Origin: Betaproteobacteria bacterium
GTDB lineage: Bacteria > Pseudomonadota > Gammaproteobacteria > Burkholderiales > Burkholderiaceae_C
Direction of reading: 5' to 3'
Length of the DNA stretch: 64,000 nt
Assembly: GCA_013289985.1 (NCBI GenBank)
Contig: JABCYW010000015.1
Coordinates: 1-64,000, forward strand
The notes beneath the pieces were generated by a model. The model searched no databases, was not told where the DNA came from, and was given only the letters and a program-made list of their open reading frames with translations. The first letter of the stretch is position 1. Each line of letters begins with the position of its first letter. Shown here in pieces: positions 26,344-36,492 of the stretch. Made by a program: the position numbers and the translations under genes.

Positions 26344-27744
26344 ATGAGACCGTTCTCGCGGCTGCCGCTCGCCGGCGCCGTCCTGTCGTCCGCGCTCGCG
26401 CTGTCCGCCTGCGTGGACCTGGCGCCGGCCTACCAGCGCCCCGAGGCCCCGGTGGCGGCCGCCTGGCCCGCGGCATCGGCGCCTGCGAGCGCGAACGACG
26501 CGTCCGACATCGGCTGGCGCGATTTCGTCGTCGACGACCGGCTGCGCCGCGTCGTCGAACTGGCCATCGCCAACAACCGCGACCTGCGCATCGCGCTGCT
26601 GAACGTGGAGAACGCGCGGGCGCAGTACCGCATCCAGGATTCGGCGCGCTTTCCCGCCGTGGGCGGCAGCGCGGGCTTCACGCACGCGTCGACCGCGGGC
26701 ATCGCCACCAACAACGCCAGCGTGGGCGTGGCGCTGTCCGGCTACGAGATCGACCTGTTCGGCCGCGTGAAGAACACCAGCGACGCGGCGCTCCAGAGCT
26801 GGCTGGCCACGACCGAGGGCGCGCGGGCCGCGCGCATCGCGCTCGTCGCGTCGGTCGCCACCCAGTGGCTCGCGCTGGCGGCCGACGCGGAGACGCTGCG
26901 ACTGAACGAACGCACGCTGGCGGCGGACCGCAAGAGCCTCGAACTGAACCAGCGCATGCACGAGCTCGGCGCCATCAAGGGCCTGCCGGTGGTGCAGGCC
27001 CAGGCCGCGGCCGAGGCCACGCGCGGCGCGGTGGCCGCCGGCCGCGCCCAGGTGCGGCAGGATCGCAACGCGCTGACGCTGGTCGTGGGCCGCGAGCTGC
27101 CGGAGGAACTGCTGCCCCTGCAGGCGCTGCCCGGCGAGGCCACGGTGCTGGTGGCCGTGCCGGCCGGCCTGCCCTCGCGCACGCTGCAGCAACGCCCCGA
27201 CGTGCTGTCCGCCGAGCATTCGCTGCAGGCGGCGCAGCTCGACATCGGCGTCGCCCGCGCCGCGTACTTCCCCGCCATCACGCTCACCGGCAGCGCCGGC
27301 ACGGCCAGCGCGAGCCTGTCGGGGCTGTTCAGGAGCGGCAGCGGATCGTGGAGCTTCGGCCCGTCGGTGACGCTGCCGATCCTCGATGGCGGCGCGCTGC
27401 GGGCCGGCGTGGACTCGGCCAGGGCGCAGCGCGACATCGCGCTGGCCACCTACGACAAGACCGTGCAGACGGCATTCGGCGAGGTGGCCGACGCGCTGGC
27501 GGTGCGCACGACGCTGGACGAACGCCTCGCGGCGCAGCAGGCGCAGGTGCGTGCCAGCGAGACGGCGCTGCGCTTCGCCGAGGCGCTGTTCCGCAACGGC
27601 GGCAGCAGCTACCTCGAAGTGCTGGACGCGCAGCGCGGACTCTATGGCGCCCAGCAGGCCGGCATCGCGCTGGCGCTGGCGGAACAGGACAACCGCATCA
27701 CCCTCTACAAGACGCTGGGCGGCGGCTGGAAGGAATCGAATTGA
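26344..27744 (+). CDS. Outer-membrane efflux lipoprotein (NodT/OMF family)
   Basis: A 466-residue TolC-type outer-membrane factor. The signal peptide ends in a lipobox LALSACVDLAP, so the protein is lipid-anchored at Cys22. Two OEP repeats cover the rest: the first around NNRDLRIALLNVENARAQYR, the second around TLQQRPDVLSAEHSLQAAQLDIGVARAAYFP (residues about 278-309), both typical of NodT. It forms the exit duct for the MacA/MacB pair encoded directly behind it; its stop overlaps the macA start. Confidence 0.93.
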   Translation: MRPFSRLPLAGAVLSSALALSACVDLAPAYQRPEAPVAAAWPAASAPASANDASDIGWRDFVVDDRLRRVVELAIANNRDLRIALLNVENARAQYRIQDSARFPAVGGSAGFTHASTAGIATNNASVGVALSGYEIDLFGRVKNTSDAALQSWLATTEGARAARIALVASVATQWLALAADAETLRLNERTLAADRKSLELNQRMHELGAIKGLPVVQAQAAAEATRGAVAAGRAQVRQDRNALTLVVGRELPEELLPLQALPGEATVLVAVPAGLPSRTLQQRPDVLSAEHSLQAAQLDIGVARAAYFPAITLTGSAGTASASLSGLFRSGSGSWSFGPSVTLPILDGGALRAGVDSARAQRDIALATYDKTVQTAFGEVADALAVRTTLDERLAAQQAQVRASETALRFAEALFRNGGSSYLEVLDAQRGLYGAQQAGIALALAEQDNRITLYKTLGGGWKESN

Positions 27745-28955
27745 AGCTTCGCAAGTGGTTCACCCCGTGGCGCATCGCGATCGCCGTCGTCGTCCTCAGC
27801 GTGACGACGCTCGTCGCGTGCAGCCACTTCAAGAGGCCGCCGCCGCCGGCCATCACGACCTCGGCCGCGACGCGCGGCGACCTCGAGATCGGCGTGCTGG
27901 CCACCGGCACCATCGAGGCGGCCAGGCTGGTGAGCGTGGGCGCGCAGGCCACCGGTGAGGTCAAGCGCCTTTACGTCGCGCTCGGCGACAAGGTGAAGAA
28001 GGGCGACCCGATCGCCGAGATCGACTCCAAGCAGCAGGACAACGAGCTGCTGAAGGCGAGCGCCGCGCTGCAGAGCGCCAAGGCCGACCTGCGCGCCCGC
28101 CAGGCCACGCTCAGGCAGGACGAGCTCGCGGTGACCCGCGCGCGATCGCTGGTGGCCATCGACGCCGGCTCGCACGTGGACCTCGAGACCGCCGAGGCCA
28201 ACGTCGACAGCGCGCGCGCCGGCGTCACGGTGGCCGAGGCCGCCATCGCGCAGGCCACGCTGGCCGAGGACACCGCACGCGTGAACGTCGGCTACGCGCA
28301 CGTGCTCGCCCCCATGGACGGCACCGTGGTGGCCATCGTCACCGAGCAGGGCCAGACGGTCAACGCGGTGCAGATGTCGCCCACCATCATCAAGCTGGCG
28401 CGGCTGGACACGATGACGATCAAGGCGCAGATCTCCGAGGCCGACGTGCCGCGCGTCAAGGCCGGCATGCCCGTCTACTTCACGCTGCTGGGCGACCCCG
28501 ACACGCGCTACGACACCACGCTGCGCGCCGTCGAGCCCGGCCCCACCACGCTGGCCAGCGACACCGCCGCCGCCGTCACGTCCAGCACCGCGGCCACGGC
28601 CATCTACTACAACGGCATCTTCGACGCGCCCAACCCGCAGGGCAAGCTGCGCATCGCGATGACGGCGCAGGCCACCATCGTGCTGGACAAGGTCAAGGAC
28701 GCGCTGCTGATCCCCAGCGCGGCGCTCGGGGCCAGGGCCAAGGACGGGCGCTACACGGTGCGCGTGGTGTCGGAAGCCGCCGCGAGCGTGGGCGCCGGCG
28801 TCGCCCAGGATCGCCGGGTGCGCATCGGCCTGAACAACCGCGTGCAGGCGCAGGTGCTCGACGGCCTGAAGGCGGGCGAACGCGTCGTCACCAGCGAGGC
28901 GCCCGTGCCGGGCGGCGCCGCCAGCGCGGCCAGCGGCGCCGACGGCGCGAAGTGA
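27741..28955 (+). CDS. macA: MacA-type periplasmic adaptor
   Basis: A 404-residue membrane-fusion protein. I place the start at TTG 27741, which overlaps the stop of the outer-membrane factor (TTGA) and has AAGGA six bases upstream; there is no ATG or GTG nearby in frame. An N-terminal membrane helix (about 11-26) is followed by the lipoyl half-motif, a coiled-coil hairpin (about 95-175), the second lipoyl half (VLAPMDGTVV), a beta-barrel domain and the membrane-proximal domain. It links the inner-membrane MacB ATPase to the outer-membrane duct. Confidence 0.9.
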   Translation: MKLRKWFTPWRIAIAVVVLSVTTLVACSHFKRPPPPAITTSAATRGDLEIGVLATGTIEAARLVSVGAQATGEVKRLYVALGDKVKKGDPIAEIDSKQQDNELLKASAALQSAKADLRARQATLRQDELAVTRARSLVAIDAGSHVDLETAEANVDSARAGVTVAEAAIAQATLAEDTARVNVGYAHVLAPMDGTVVAIVTEQGQTVNAVQMSPTIIKLARLDTMTIKAQISEADVPRVKAGMPVYFTLLGDPDTRYDTTLRAVEPGPTTLASDTAAAVTSSTAATAIYYNGIFDAPNPQGKLRIAMTAQATIVLDKVKDALLIPSAALGARAKDGRYTVRVVSEAAASVGAGVAQDRRVRIGLNNRVQAQVLDGLKAGERVVTSEAPVPGGAASAASGADGAK

Positions 28956-30901
28956 GCATGCGGCCGCTCATCGAGCTGCGCGGCCTCGGCCGCGACTACC
29001 CCGCGGGCGAGGGCACCATCTCCGCGCTGCGCGACGTCGATTTCACGATCGCGGCCGGCGAGATGGTGGCCATCATGGGCCCGTCGGGCTCGGGCAAGTC
29101 GACGCTGATGAACATCCTCGGCTGCCTCGACCGGCCCACCGGCGGCACCTACGCGGTGGCCGGCCAGCAGGTGGGCGCGATGACGCCCGACGAGCTCGCC
29201 AGCCTGCGCCGCGAGCACTTCGGCTTCGTGTTCCAGCGCTACCAGCTGCTGGGCGCACTCAGCGCCGTGGGCAACGTCGAGATCCCCGCCATCTACGCAG
29301 GCGTGCCCGCGCCGGCGCGTCACGCGCGGGCGCGGGAGCTGCTCGGGCGGCTGGGCCTGGGCACGCGCCTGGGCCACAAGCCGGGCCAGCTGTCGGGCGG
29401 CCAGCAGCAGCGCGTGAGCATCGCGCGGGCGCTGATGAACGGCGGCGACGTGATCCTGGCCGACGAGCCCACCGGCGCGCTCGACCGCGCGAGCGGCCAG
29501 GAGGTGATGGCCATCCTCAAGGAGCTGCACGCGCAGGGCCACACCATCATCCTGGTGACGCACGACGCGCAGGTGGCGGCCAACGCCGACCGCGTGATCG
29601 AGCTGTCCGACGGCCGCGTGGTGCGCGACGAACGCACCACCGCGCGCGCCACGCCGGCCACGCTGCCCGCAAGGCCGCGCCATCGCGCCAATCCGCTGCG
29701 CGACCTGTTCGGGCGCGTGGCCGAGGCCACGCAGATGGCCGTGCGCGCCATGACCAGCCATCGCCTGCGCACGCTGCTGACGATGCTGGGCATCATCATC
29801 GGCATCTCGTCGGTGGTGTCCATCGTCGCGCTCGGCGAGGGATCGCGCGAGCGGCTGCAGGGGGAGCTGAACTCGCTCGGCACCAACACGATCGAGGTGT
29901 TCCCTGGCGAGGGCATCGGCGACCGCCGCGCGGGGCGCGTGCTCACGCTCGGCATCGGCGACGCCGACGCGCTGGCCAAGCTCGACTACATCGACGCGGT
30001 GACGCCCAGCTACGCCGCCGGCGTGACGCTGCGGCGCGGCAACGTCGACGTGTCGGGCGGCGTCAGCGGCGTGGGCGCGCAGTATTTTCGCGTTCACGGC
30101 AGCAACTTCGCGTCGGGCCGCGCGTTCGACGAGGATGCGATCCGCCAGCAATCTCAGGTGGCCGTGATCGACGACAACGCGCGCAAGGCGCTGTTCAAGG
30201 ACGGCACGGAGCCGCTGGGCCAGGTGCTCCTGCTGGGCAGCGTGCCCGTGCGCATCGTCGGCGTCACGGCCAAGGTCGAGGGGCTGTTCAGCAACGACAG
30301 CCTGCAGGTCTGGATCCCCTACACCACCGCCACCACGCGCCTGATCGGCCAGGAGCCGCTGCGTGACATCAACGTGCGGGTGAAGGACTCGGCGCCGATG
30401 GATGCGGCCGAGGAAGGCGTCAACCGGCTGCTGACGCAGCGCCACGGCAAGAAGGACTTCTTCGTCTGGCGCACCGACTCCGTCCGCAAGCAGCTCGACA
30501 CCACCACGGCCACCATCACGCTGCTGATCTCGTCGATCGCGCTGATCGCGCTGGTGGTGGGCGGCATCGGCGTGATGAACATCATGCTGGTGTCGGTCAC
30601 CGAGCGCACGCAGGAGATCGGCGTGCGCATGGCCGTGGGCGCGCGCCAGGCCGACATCCTGCGCCAGTTCCTGATCGAAGCCGTGCTCGTGTGCCTCATC
30701 GGCGGGGCGATGGGCGTGGGTCTGGCGCTGCTGGCCGGCGGCGTGTTCAACAGCCTGAACGTGGGCATCCACATGGTGTTCTCCACGGCGTCCATCGTCG
30801 GCGCGTTCGCCGTCTCGACGACGATCGGCATCGTGTTCGGCTTCGTGCCGGCGCGCAACGCGGCGCGGCTCGATCCGGTCAACGCGCTGGCGCGGGAGTA
30901 A
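28952..30901 (+). CDS. macB: MacB-type ABC transporter, ATPase-permease fusion
   Basis: A 649-residue fusion. The N-terminal ATPase (about 5-230) shows Walker A GPSGSGKST, the Q-loop, signature LSGGQQQRV, Walker B VILADEPTGALD and the H-loop THD. After a linker comes the MacB core: one membrane helix near residue 275, a large periplasmic domain, and three C-terminal helices. The GTG at 28952 overlaps the macA stop; the ATG at 28958 is an alternative. MacAB systems expel macrolides, peptides, lipopeptides or enterotoxins by a mechanotransmission mechanism. The substrate here is unknown. Confidence 0.93.
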   Translation: MSMRPLIELRGLGRDYPAGEGTISALRDVDFTIAAGEMVAIMGPSGSGKSTLMNILGCLDRPTGGTYAVAGQQVGAMTPDELASLRREHFGFVFQRYQLLGALSAVGNVEIPAIYAGVPAPARHARARELLGRLGLGTRLGHKPGQLSGGQQQRVSIARALMNGGDVILADEPTGALDRASGQEVMAILKELHAQGHTIILVTHDAQVAANADRVIELSDGRVVRDERTTARATPATLPARPRHRANPLRDLFGRVAEATQMAVRAMTSHRLRTLLTMLGIIIGISSVVSIVALGEGSRERLQGELNSLGTNTIEVFPGEGIGDRRAGRVLTLGIGDADALAKLDYIDAVTPSYAAGVTLRRGNVDVSGGVSGVGAQYFRVHGSNFASGRAFDEDAIRQQSQVAVIDDNARKALFKDGTEPLGQVLLLGSVPVRIVGVTAKVEGLFSNDSLQVWIPYTTATTRLIGQEPLRDINVRVKDSAPMDAAEEGVNRLLTQRHGKKDFFVWRTDSVRKQLDTTTATITLLISSIALIALVVGGIGVMNIMLVSVTERTQEIGVRMAVGARQADILRQFLIEAVLVCLIGGAMGVGLALLAGGVFNSLNVGIHMVFSTASIVGAFAVSTTIGIVFGFVPARNAARLDPVNALARE

Positions 30902-30904
30902 GGC

Positions 30905-32326
30905 TCAGGCCGAGGGCGGCGTCGGCGGCTTGCGCAGCAGCGACCACGCCATGCCGCCCATCAGGGCCAGGCCGGCCAGCAGCGCGGCCCACAGCCAGGG
31001 CGTGCGCGAGGGCGCCGGGGCGGGCTCCGATGCGGCGGCGACCGGCGGCGCGGCGGCCGCGGGCGCGGCCGCCGCGAGGGTCGCGGCCGCTTCGGGCAGG
31101 GGCGCATCGGGCGCGCGGCCGGGCATCAGTTGCGCGAGCGGCATCGGCGCCGTCGGCTCGCTGGCCGGCGCGCGCGCCAGCACGAACGGGCCGGCGCCGC
31201 GCGCCACGAACACGAGCTGGCGCGGGCGGATGCCGATGCGGATCGTGGGCGCCGCGTGGCCCAGCTGCGTGATCGGGCCGAAGGTCTCGAGCCGCAGCAT
31301 GCGCCAGGGGGCGCCATCCAGGCGCACCGGCGGCGAATGCAGGTCGGGTGCGCCGGACGGCTGCGTGAGCCAGTACACGTTGGCCATCGCGGCGCTGTCC
31401 CAGGCCATGCCGGCCTGCGTGGGCGCGCGCTCGGCCTTCAGGCGCAGCGCGTGCAACGGACCGCGCAGCAGCGAATGGCGCGGCGGCGGCAGGCGATCCG
31501 CGTCCACCTGGCCCATCACCATCACCTGGCCGATGGTGTCGACGTCGGCGGGCGTGATCTGCACGGCGGCGAGCGCCGCGTTGCGCGGCAGCGGGTAGTC
31601 GCACGACGTCGTCTCGCAGCCCGATGCCGCGATCGGGTCGCTCCATTGCAGCGGCGGCGGTGCGGGGCGATGCGGCGCGCGCGTGATCGTCGCCGATACC
31701 AGGGGCGGTATGCCGGAGCGCGGCGCGGTCGTCAGGCGCAGGTAGCGCGCCGGCACGTCGTCCAGGTCGATGCCGTTGGAGCCAAGGTGCTCGCGCCCGG
31801 CCTGCGTGGCCAGCGCGCCGGCGGCGCCCACCTGCGGCAGCGCCTCCAGCTGCACCAGTTGCGCGTCGAGCTGCAGCGTGCGCCAGTGCTGCAGGTCGTC
31901 GCTCGCCTCGATGGCCAGCGTGTAGACGCCTTGCGTGTCGTGCTCCAGGCCCAGGTCGAGGTGCAGCAGGTCGTCGCCGGTGTCCTGGGTGTCGACGATC
32001 CAGGCCTGGCGCGGCGGGCCGGCCGTGGCCGAGGCGGCGGCGGGCGGCAGCGGCACCTTGTACAGGCGCGCCGGTACGCGCTGGAGCACGGGCGGCGACG
32101 TCGGGGCGTCGACCCAGGCGAAGGCCATGGTCTCGCCGGCGCCGTTGCGCACGCGCAGGTCGGCGAGGCTGGCCGAGGCCGAGAGCTGGCGGGCCTGCAG
32201 GGTCACGTCCAGCGTGTAGTACGGGCCCGTGCCGGCCAGCGTCAGCGGCAGGGTGGCATCGGACGACGCGGCCAGGACGGCCTGCGTGCAGGCCAGGCCC
32301 AGCGTCGCGAGGGCGGCTGTCTTCAT
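30905..32326 (-). CDS. DUF3999 membrane-anchored protein
   Basis: A 473-residue protein with an N-terminal signal peptide (about 1-19), a long extracytoplasmic beta-rich region with discoidin-like features (RYLRLTT, WRMLRLETFG), an Ala/Pro-rich linker and one C-terminal membrane helix (about 443-463) ending in a short basic tail. This is the DUF3999 family, which is regularly found next to DUF2339 genes, as here with an ATGA overlap. Role unknown; envelope location and pairing suggest they act together, possibly in cell-surface polysaccharide or lipid handling. Confidence 0.82.
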   Translation of the reverse strand: MKTAALATLGLACTQAVLAASSDATLPLTLAGTGPYYTLDVTLQARQLSASASLADLRVRNGAGETMAFAWVDAPTSPPVLQRVPARLYKVPLPPAAASATAGPPRQAWIVDTQDTGDDLLHLDLGLEHDTQGVYTLAIEASDDLQHWRTLQLDAQLVQLEALPQVGAAGALATQAGREHLGSNGIDLDDVPARYLRLTTAPRSGIPPLVSATITRAPHRPAPPPLQWSDPIAASGCETTSCDYPLPRNAALAAVQITPADVDTIGQVMVMGQVDADRLPPPRHSLLRGPLHALRLKAERAPTQAGMAWDSAAMANVYWLTQPSGAPDLHSPPVRLDGAPWRMLRLETFGPITQLGHAAPTIRIGIRPRQLVFVARGAGPFVLARAPASEPTAPMPLAQLMPGRAPDAPLPEAAATLAAAAPAAAAPPVAAASEPAPAPSRTPWLWAALLAGLALMGGMAWSLLRKPPTPPSA

Positions 32327-35300
32327 GCGGTGTCTCCAGGCAGTGCCGGCTCGGCGTCCGCGCGGCGCGGCGGGATCGGCGCGAAGTATCCGACGGCCAG
32401 CATCAGGCCGCCGACGACGATGAACGACACGATGCGCGAGAGCGTACCGCGATCCGCCAGCTCCACCAGGAACAGCTTGGCCACGACCAGGCCCAGCAGC
32501 GCGGCGCCCACGCCCCACAGCACGCGGCGCGCCCGGCGGTGGCCCGTCACCATCAATGCCACGCCGATCAGCGACCACGCCACCGACAGCGCGGCCTGCG
32601 CCAGCGTCGAGGCGTAGAGCGCGTCCGCGTTCCACGCGACGCCGGCCCAGTGATGGCAGGTGCGCAGCACGAGCCCCGTGACCAGCGCGAAGGCCGTCAC
32701 GCCGCCCAGCACCGGCCACGCGCGCGGCGGCACGCGGTCGCGCCACTCGGCCGGCAGCGAGCGCACCCAGCCCACCAGCGCCAGCAGCGCGACGCCCTGG
32801 CCGATCTCCAGCGGATTGAGCAGAGGCACCCACGGCAGCGGCGCGGCGTCGCCGGCACGGGTGTTGCCCACCCACAGCCAGGCCAGCAGGTACAGCGCCA
32901 GCGCGGCGCAGCCCGCCACGCGCCAGGCGAGGGCCTGCGTCGCGTCGGCGAAGCGGCGCCACAGCACGGGCCTTGCGCTGGCGACCAGCACGGCGGCGGG
33001 CACCGCCATCTCCGCCAGCGAACGCCACGCCGAGGCGTCGCCCGCCACCGCCTGCACGCGCAGCACGCATTCGGTGGTGGCCAGCGCGGCGAACAGCCAC
33101 CAGCCGACCACCTGCAGCGCGGCCCCCGCCAGCGCCGGACGCCAGCGTGCCTGCAGGCGGTCCAGCCAGGGGTGCGCGGCCAGCGCCAGCGGCCACGCGA
33201 GCCAGCCCAGGTGCGCGGACGGCGGCACGCCGGCGTCCTCGTGCAGCGTCATCAGGATCCACGCCGGCACCGTGACCAGCGTGGCCTGGCCCAGCACGCG
33301 CCAGTCGCGCCAGCGCGCGAGCGACACGGCGGCCAGCGCGCTGAGCGTCACCCAGACCAGCTGCCAGTGCGGCCAGACGGCGAAGGTGTCGGGCCCCGGC
33401 AGCGAGGCCTGCAGCAGGTGCCAGACCAGCGGCGGCAGCGTGCGCGCCCACCACGGCAGCACCCAGGCCACGACGACCCACTGGGTGGCCGCCGCATGCC
33501 ACCACGCGCGGCGGCCGGTGGCCTGCGCCGCGCGCAGCAGGTCGCCCAGCCAGAGGCCGGCGGCCGACAGCAGCAACGGGATCCACAGCGTGGGGGCGAT
33601 GGCGACGCCGGCCGGCACGTAGTTCCATACCGAGGGTTCGCAGCAGAGGCTGGCCGCGCCGGCCGCCACCTGCAGCGCGAAGCCGGTGCCCACCAGCGCG
33701 CCGCTGCGCAGGCGCGCGCCGATGGCGGCGGCGGCGAGGCCGATCAACGGCCACGCCAGCGCGGCATCGGCCGGCGCCAGCTCGAACAGCAGGCTCAGGC
33801 TGGCCACGGCCAGGCCCAGCACCAGGCCGACGCTGCTGGACAGGGGGATGGGTCGCGGCGCGCCTTGCGTGGCCTCGCGCCAGGCGTCGCGCAGGCCCAG
33901 CCAGCCGGTGGCCAGCAGCGCGAGGCCGATCAGCAGCGCGGCGACGAGGTCCTGCCATGAATGGGCCGGCGTCACCACCTGCAGTGCCGCGGTGGTGGCC
34001 GACAGCGCGGCCAGGTGCAGCAAGGCGCTGGCCACGCGCAGCGACGGCGCCGCCAGCCGGCGCGCCAGCGCGGCGCAGCCGTAGGCGATCCATGCGGTGA
34101 TCGCCCCGGCCCACAGCACGGGGCAGAGCATCCAGGCCAGCGTGGCGAGCGCGAAGGCCGCGGCGAACGGCGCCGCCGTCGCGGCGATGGCGTCGACGGC
34201 GTGGCGCGCGTCGGCGGCCAGGCGCCGGCGCGTCGTGTCCAGCGCGGCGAGCGCCAGCGCCAGCATCGCCATGCCCAGCGCCGAGCCGGCGACCAGCGGC
34301 ACGCCGGGGCGGAGATCCAGCGTGAGCCCGGCGACGAGGCGCATCGCCGCGCCCAGCATCACCGCCAGCGCGAACGCGCGCGCATAGGTGCGGCGCTGGC
34401 GCGTGCCGAGCCAGTACATGCCGGCGGCCTCGATGGCCCAGGTGGCGCCCGTCCACACGCCTTGCAGCGCCAGCGGAACGGCCAGCGTGGCGAAGATCGT
34501 GCCGACGATCACGTGCGCCTCGCCCAGCAGGGCATAGCGCGGGCGCGTGGTGCGCATCAGGGCTCCACCCAGCAGGATGTGGAACAGCGCGAAGCCGGCC
34601 GCGGCCCAGGCCGGCCCCCAGGCCTGGTCGCGCACGAGCAGGTACTGCAGCGTGAACGCGGCCAGCGGCACGCCGAAGGTGAGCGTGCTGTCGACGCGGC
34701 CCACCTGGCGCAGCGCGTCGGCCGCCCGATCGGCGAGCGAGGCCCGCGCCGGCGGCTCGTCGCCGGCCGCCAGCGCGCGCCGCGCGAACAGCACGCCGGT
34801 GACGGTGAACAGCAGGAAGAACAGCAGCAGGAAAGCCTGCACGCCGGCGTAGTCGCTGGCGACGTAGTGCGCCTGCGCCCATGCGCCCGCGAGCGTGAAC
34901 GTGGCGACCGCGCCCACCAGGTTCAGCGGGCGCCAGGCCTTGAACCAGGCCATCGCCAGGATGCCCGCGTCGAGGATGGCCATGTACGACATCAGCGGCA
35001 CGTACGCGCCGCTGCCCGTGCTCACCAGCACCGGCGCGGCGAAGCCCTCGGCCACCGACACCAGCGCGAGCCAGGGCGCGTCCTGCAGCACGGCCAGCAG
35101 CGCGCCGAACACGGCCACCAACGCCATGAACGCGAACGCGAGCTCGGGTGATAGTAGAGGCTGCAGGCGCAGCGCGCCGAGCGTCGTCAGGTAGAACACG
35201 CCGATGCCCGCGCCCTGCAGGATCAGGCCGTAGCCGTCGCGCCGGGCGCGCAGGCGCCAGCCGAGCGCCGTGAGCACGACGCCCACCAGCCCGACGCCGG

Positions 35301-35868
35301 CGTAGCGCCACTCCACCGGCACCGTCACGCGTTCGGCCGTGTAGCGCAGCAGGAAGGCCAGGCCCAGGAACAGGATCAGCACGCCCACCTTGACGATGGT
35401 GTTGCCGCCGAAGATCCAGCGCGCCACGAACGGCGGCAGGCGGTCGCGCAGCGGCACGGACGGCGGCGGCGGTGCCACCGGCGGCCGGGGGGGCGGCGGC
35501 GGGCTGTCGACCGGCTGCGCGACGGGCGCGGCCGCGACGGCCGGCCGCGGGGCCTCGGCGGCATGCGGTCTGGCAGGCGGCGTCACGATCGGCGCCGGCG
35601 GCTCCGCCGCGGGAGGCTTCGTGACCGGCGCTGGCGCGGTCTCGCCCATTCGCTGCCGCAGCGCCGCGACTTCCCGTTCCAGCGCGTCGAGCCGCCGCCG
35701 CAGCAGGACGCCGTCGAGAATGTCCGACGGCTCGCCCTCGGGCGACGCGCGATGCGCGCTCCACCACCACCCGGCGAGCGCGCCCGCCACGGCCAGCGCG
35801 AACGCGGCGGACACATTGCCCAATACGCCGCCGACGAAGGCTCCGATCACCGCGAACAACAGATTCAA
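32323..35868 (-). CDS. DUF2339 polytopic membrane protein
   Basis: A very large inner-membrane protein of about 1181 residues with more than 25 predicted membrane segments and few polar loops. It opens with two helices, then a predicted coiled coil (LRRRLDALEREVAALRQRM, about residues 57-75), a Pro/Ala-rich stretch with runs of proline, and then continuous helices to the end. I use TTG 35868 because AGGAG stands five bases before it; GTG 35874 is also in frame but overlaps that site. The family is widespread and uncharacterised. It is coupled with the DUF3999 gene. Confidence 0.85.
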   Translation of the reverse strand: MNLLFAVIGAFVGGVLGNVSAAFALAVAGALAGWWWSAHRASPEGEPSDILDGVLLRRRLDALEREVAALRQRMGETAPAPVTKPPAAEPPAPIVTPPARPHAAEAPRPAVAAAPVAQPVDSPPPPPRPPVAPPPPSVPLRDRLPPFVARWIFGGNTIVKVGVLILFLGLAFLLRYTAERVTVPVEWRYAGVGLVGVVLTALGWRLRARRDGYGLILQGAGIGVFYLTTLGALRLQPLLSPELAFAFMALVAVFGALLAVLQDAPWLALVSVAEGFAAPVLVSTGSGAYVPLMSYMAILDAGILAMAWFKAWRPLNLVGAVATFTLAGAWAQAHYVASDYAGVQAFLLLFFLLFTVTGVLFARRALAAGDEPPARASLADRAADALRQVGRVDSTLTFGVPLAAFTLQYLLVRDQAWGPAWAAAGFALFHILLGGALMRTTRPRYALLGEAHVIVGTIFATLAVPLALQGVWTGATWAIEAAGMYWLGTRQRRTYARAFALAVMLGAAMRLVAGLTLDLRPGVPLVAGSALGMAMLALALAALDTTRRRLAADARHAVDAIAATAAPFAAAFALATLAWMLCPVLWAGAITAWIAYGCAALARRLAAPSLRVASALLHLAALSATTAALQVVTPAHSWQDLVAALLIGLALLATGWLGLRDAWREATQGAPRPIPLSSSVGLVLGLAVASLSLLFELAPADAALAWPLIGLAAAAIGARLRSGALVGTGFALQVAAGAASLCCEPSVWNYVPAGVAIAPTLWIPLLLSAAGLWLGDLLRAAQATGRRAWWHAAATQWVVVAWVLPWWARTLPPLVWHLLQASLPGPDTFAVWPHWQLVWVTLSALAAVSLARWRDWRVLGQATLVTVPAWILMTLHEDAGVPPSAHLGWLAWPLALAAHPWLDRLQARWRPALAGAALQVVGWWLFAALATTECVLRVQAVAGDASAWRSLAEMAVPAAVLVASARPVLWRRFADATQALAWRVAGCAALALYLLAWLWVGNTRAGDAAPLPWVPLLNPLEIGQGVALLALVGWVRSLPAEWRDRVPPRAWPVLGGVTAFALVTGLVLRTCHHWAGVAWNADALYASTLAQAALSVAWSLIGVALMVTGHRRARRVLWGVGAALLGLVVAKLFLVELADRGTLSRIVSFIVVGGLMLAVGYFAPIPPRRADAEPALPGDTA

Positions 35869-36062
35869 GCGCACTCCTGCGGGGTCCCAGTCGCGCGATT
35901 ATGAAACGTCGCGCCACGGAGGCGCATCGGGCCGCCGGCCGGTATCGCCCCATGCGCCCGGCGGCAGCGCATTGCAAGCTCCGCGCGGCTTCGCTGCGGT
36001 GCAGCAATCCGGCACAGCTTATGCATGTCACCGGGCAGGTTCCACATGCCAGGAGGACGCAA

Positions 36063-36482
36063 ATGACGGATCAGGCTGCCACCCAGTTCTCGCATGTCAA
36101 GCCCGGGGACACGCCCTGGCGCAGCGACGGCCTGCGCGACTTCTTCCTCTACCGCGATCTTGGCGTGGCCGCGGCCACGAACGGCAAGGTGATCGCGCAC
36201 CTTGTGAAAGCCAACATGGCACCGGAAAAGGGCACCGGCTGGCACCGGCATGAGGCCGAATTCCAGATCGTGCTGATGACCAAGGGCTGGGCGAGGTTCA
36301 TGTACGGCGACCAGGAGACGCTGGTGGAGGCCGGCGACTGCGTGCACCAGATGCCCGGCATCGTCCACTACCTGTTCGACTACTCGCCGGACATGGAGTA
36401 CCTCGAGATCGTGGCGCCGGCCGACTTCAAGTCGATCGACATGCCGCCGCAGACGGACGTGCCCGCGCCGCACGCCTGGTGA
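36063..36482 (+). CDS. Cupin-domain protein
   Basis: A 139-residue single-domain cupin. Motif 1 appears as GTGWHRHEAEFQIVLMTKGWARF and motif 2 as GDCVHQMPGIVHYLFDYSPD (given around residues 57-79 and 93-112), so the metal-binding His and Glu residues are present. ACGCAAATG gives only a weak ribosome site. It is a single gene between the divergent DUF2339 and convergent GST genes. Small cupins of this kind can be dioxygenases, isomerases or sugar-binding sensors; nothing in the context decides. Confidence 0.75.
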   Translation: MTDQAATQFSHVKPGDTPWRSDGLRDFFLYRDLGVAAATNGKVIAHLVKANMAPEKGTGWHRHEAEFQIVLMTKGWARFMYGDQETLVEAGDCVHQMPGIVHYLFDYSPDMEYLEIVAPADFKSIDMPPQTDVPAPHAW

Positions 36483-36492
36483 GCGGCGCGCC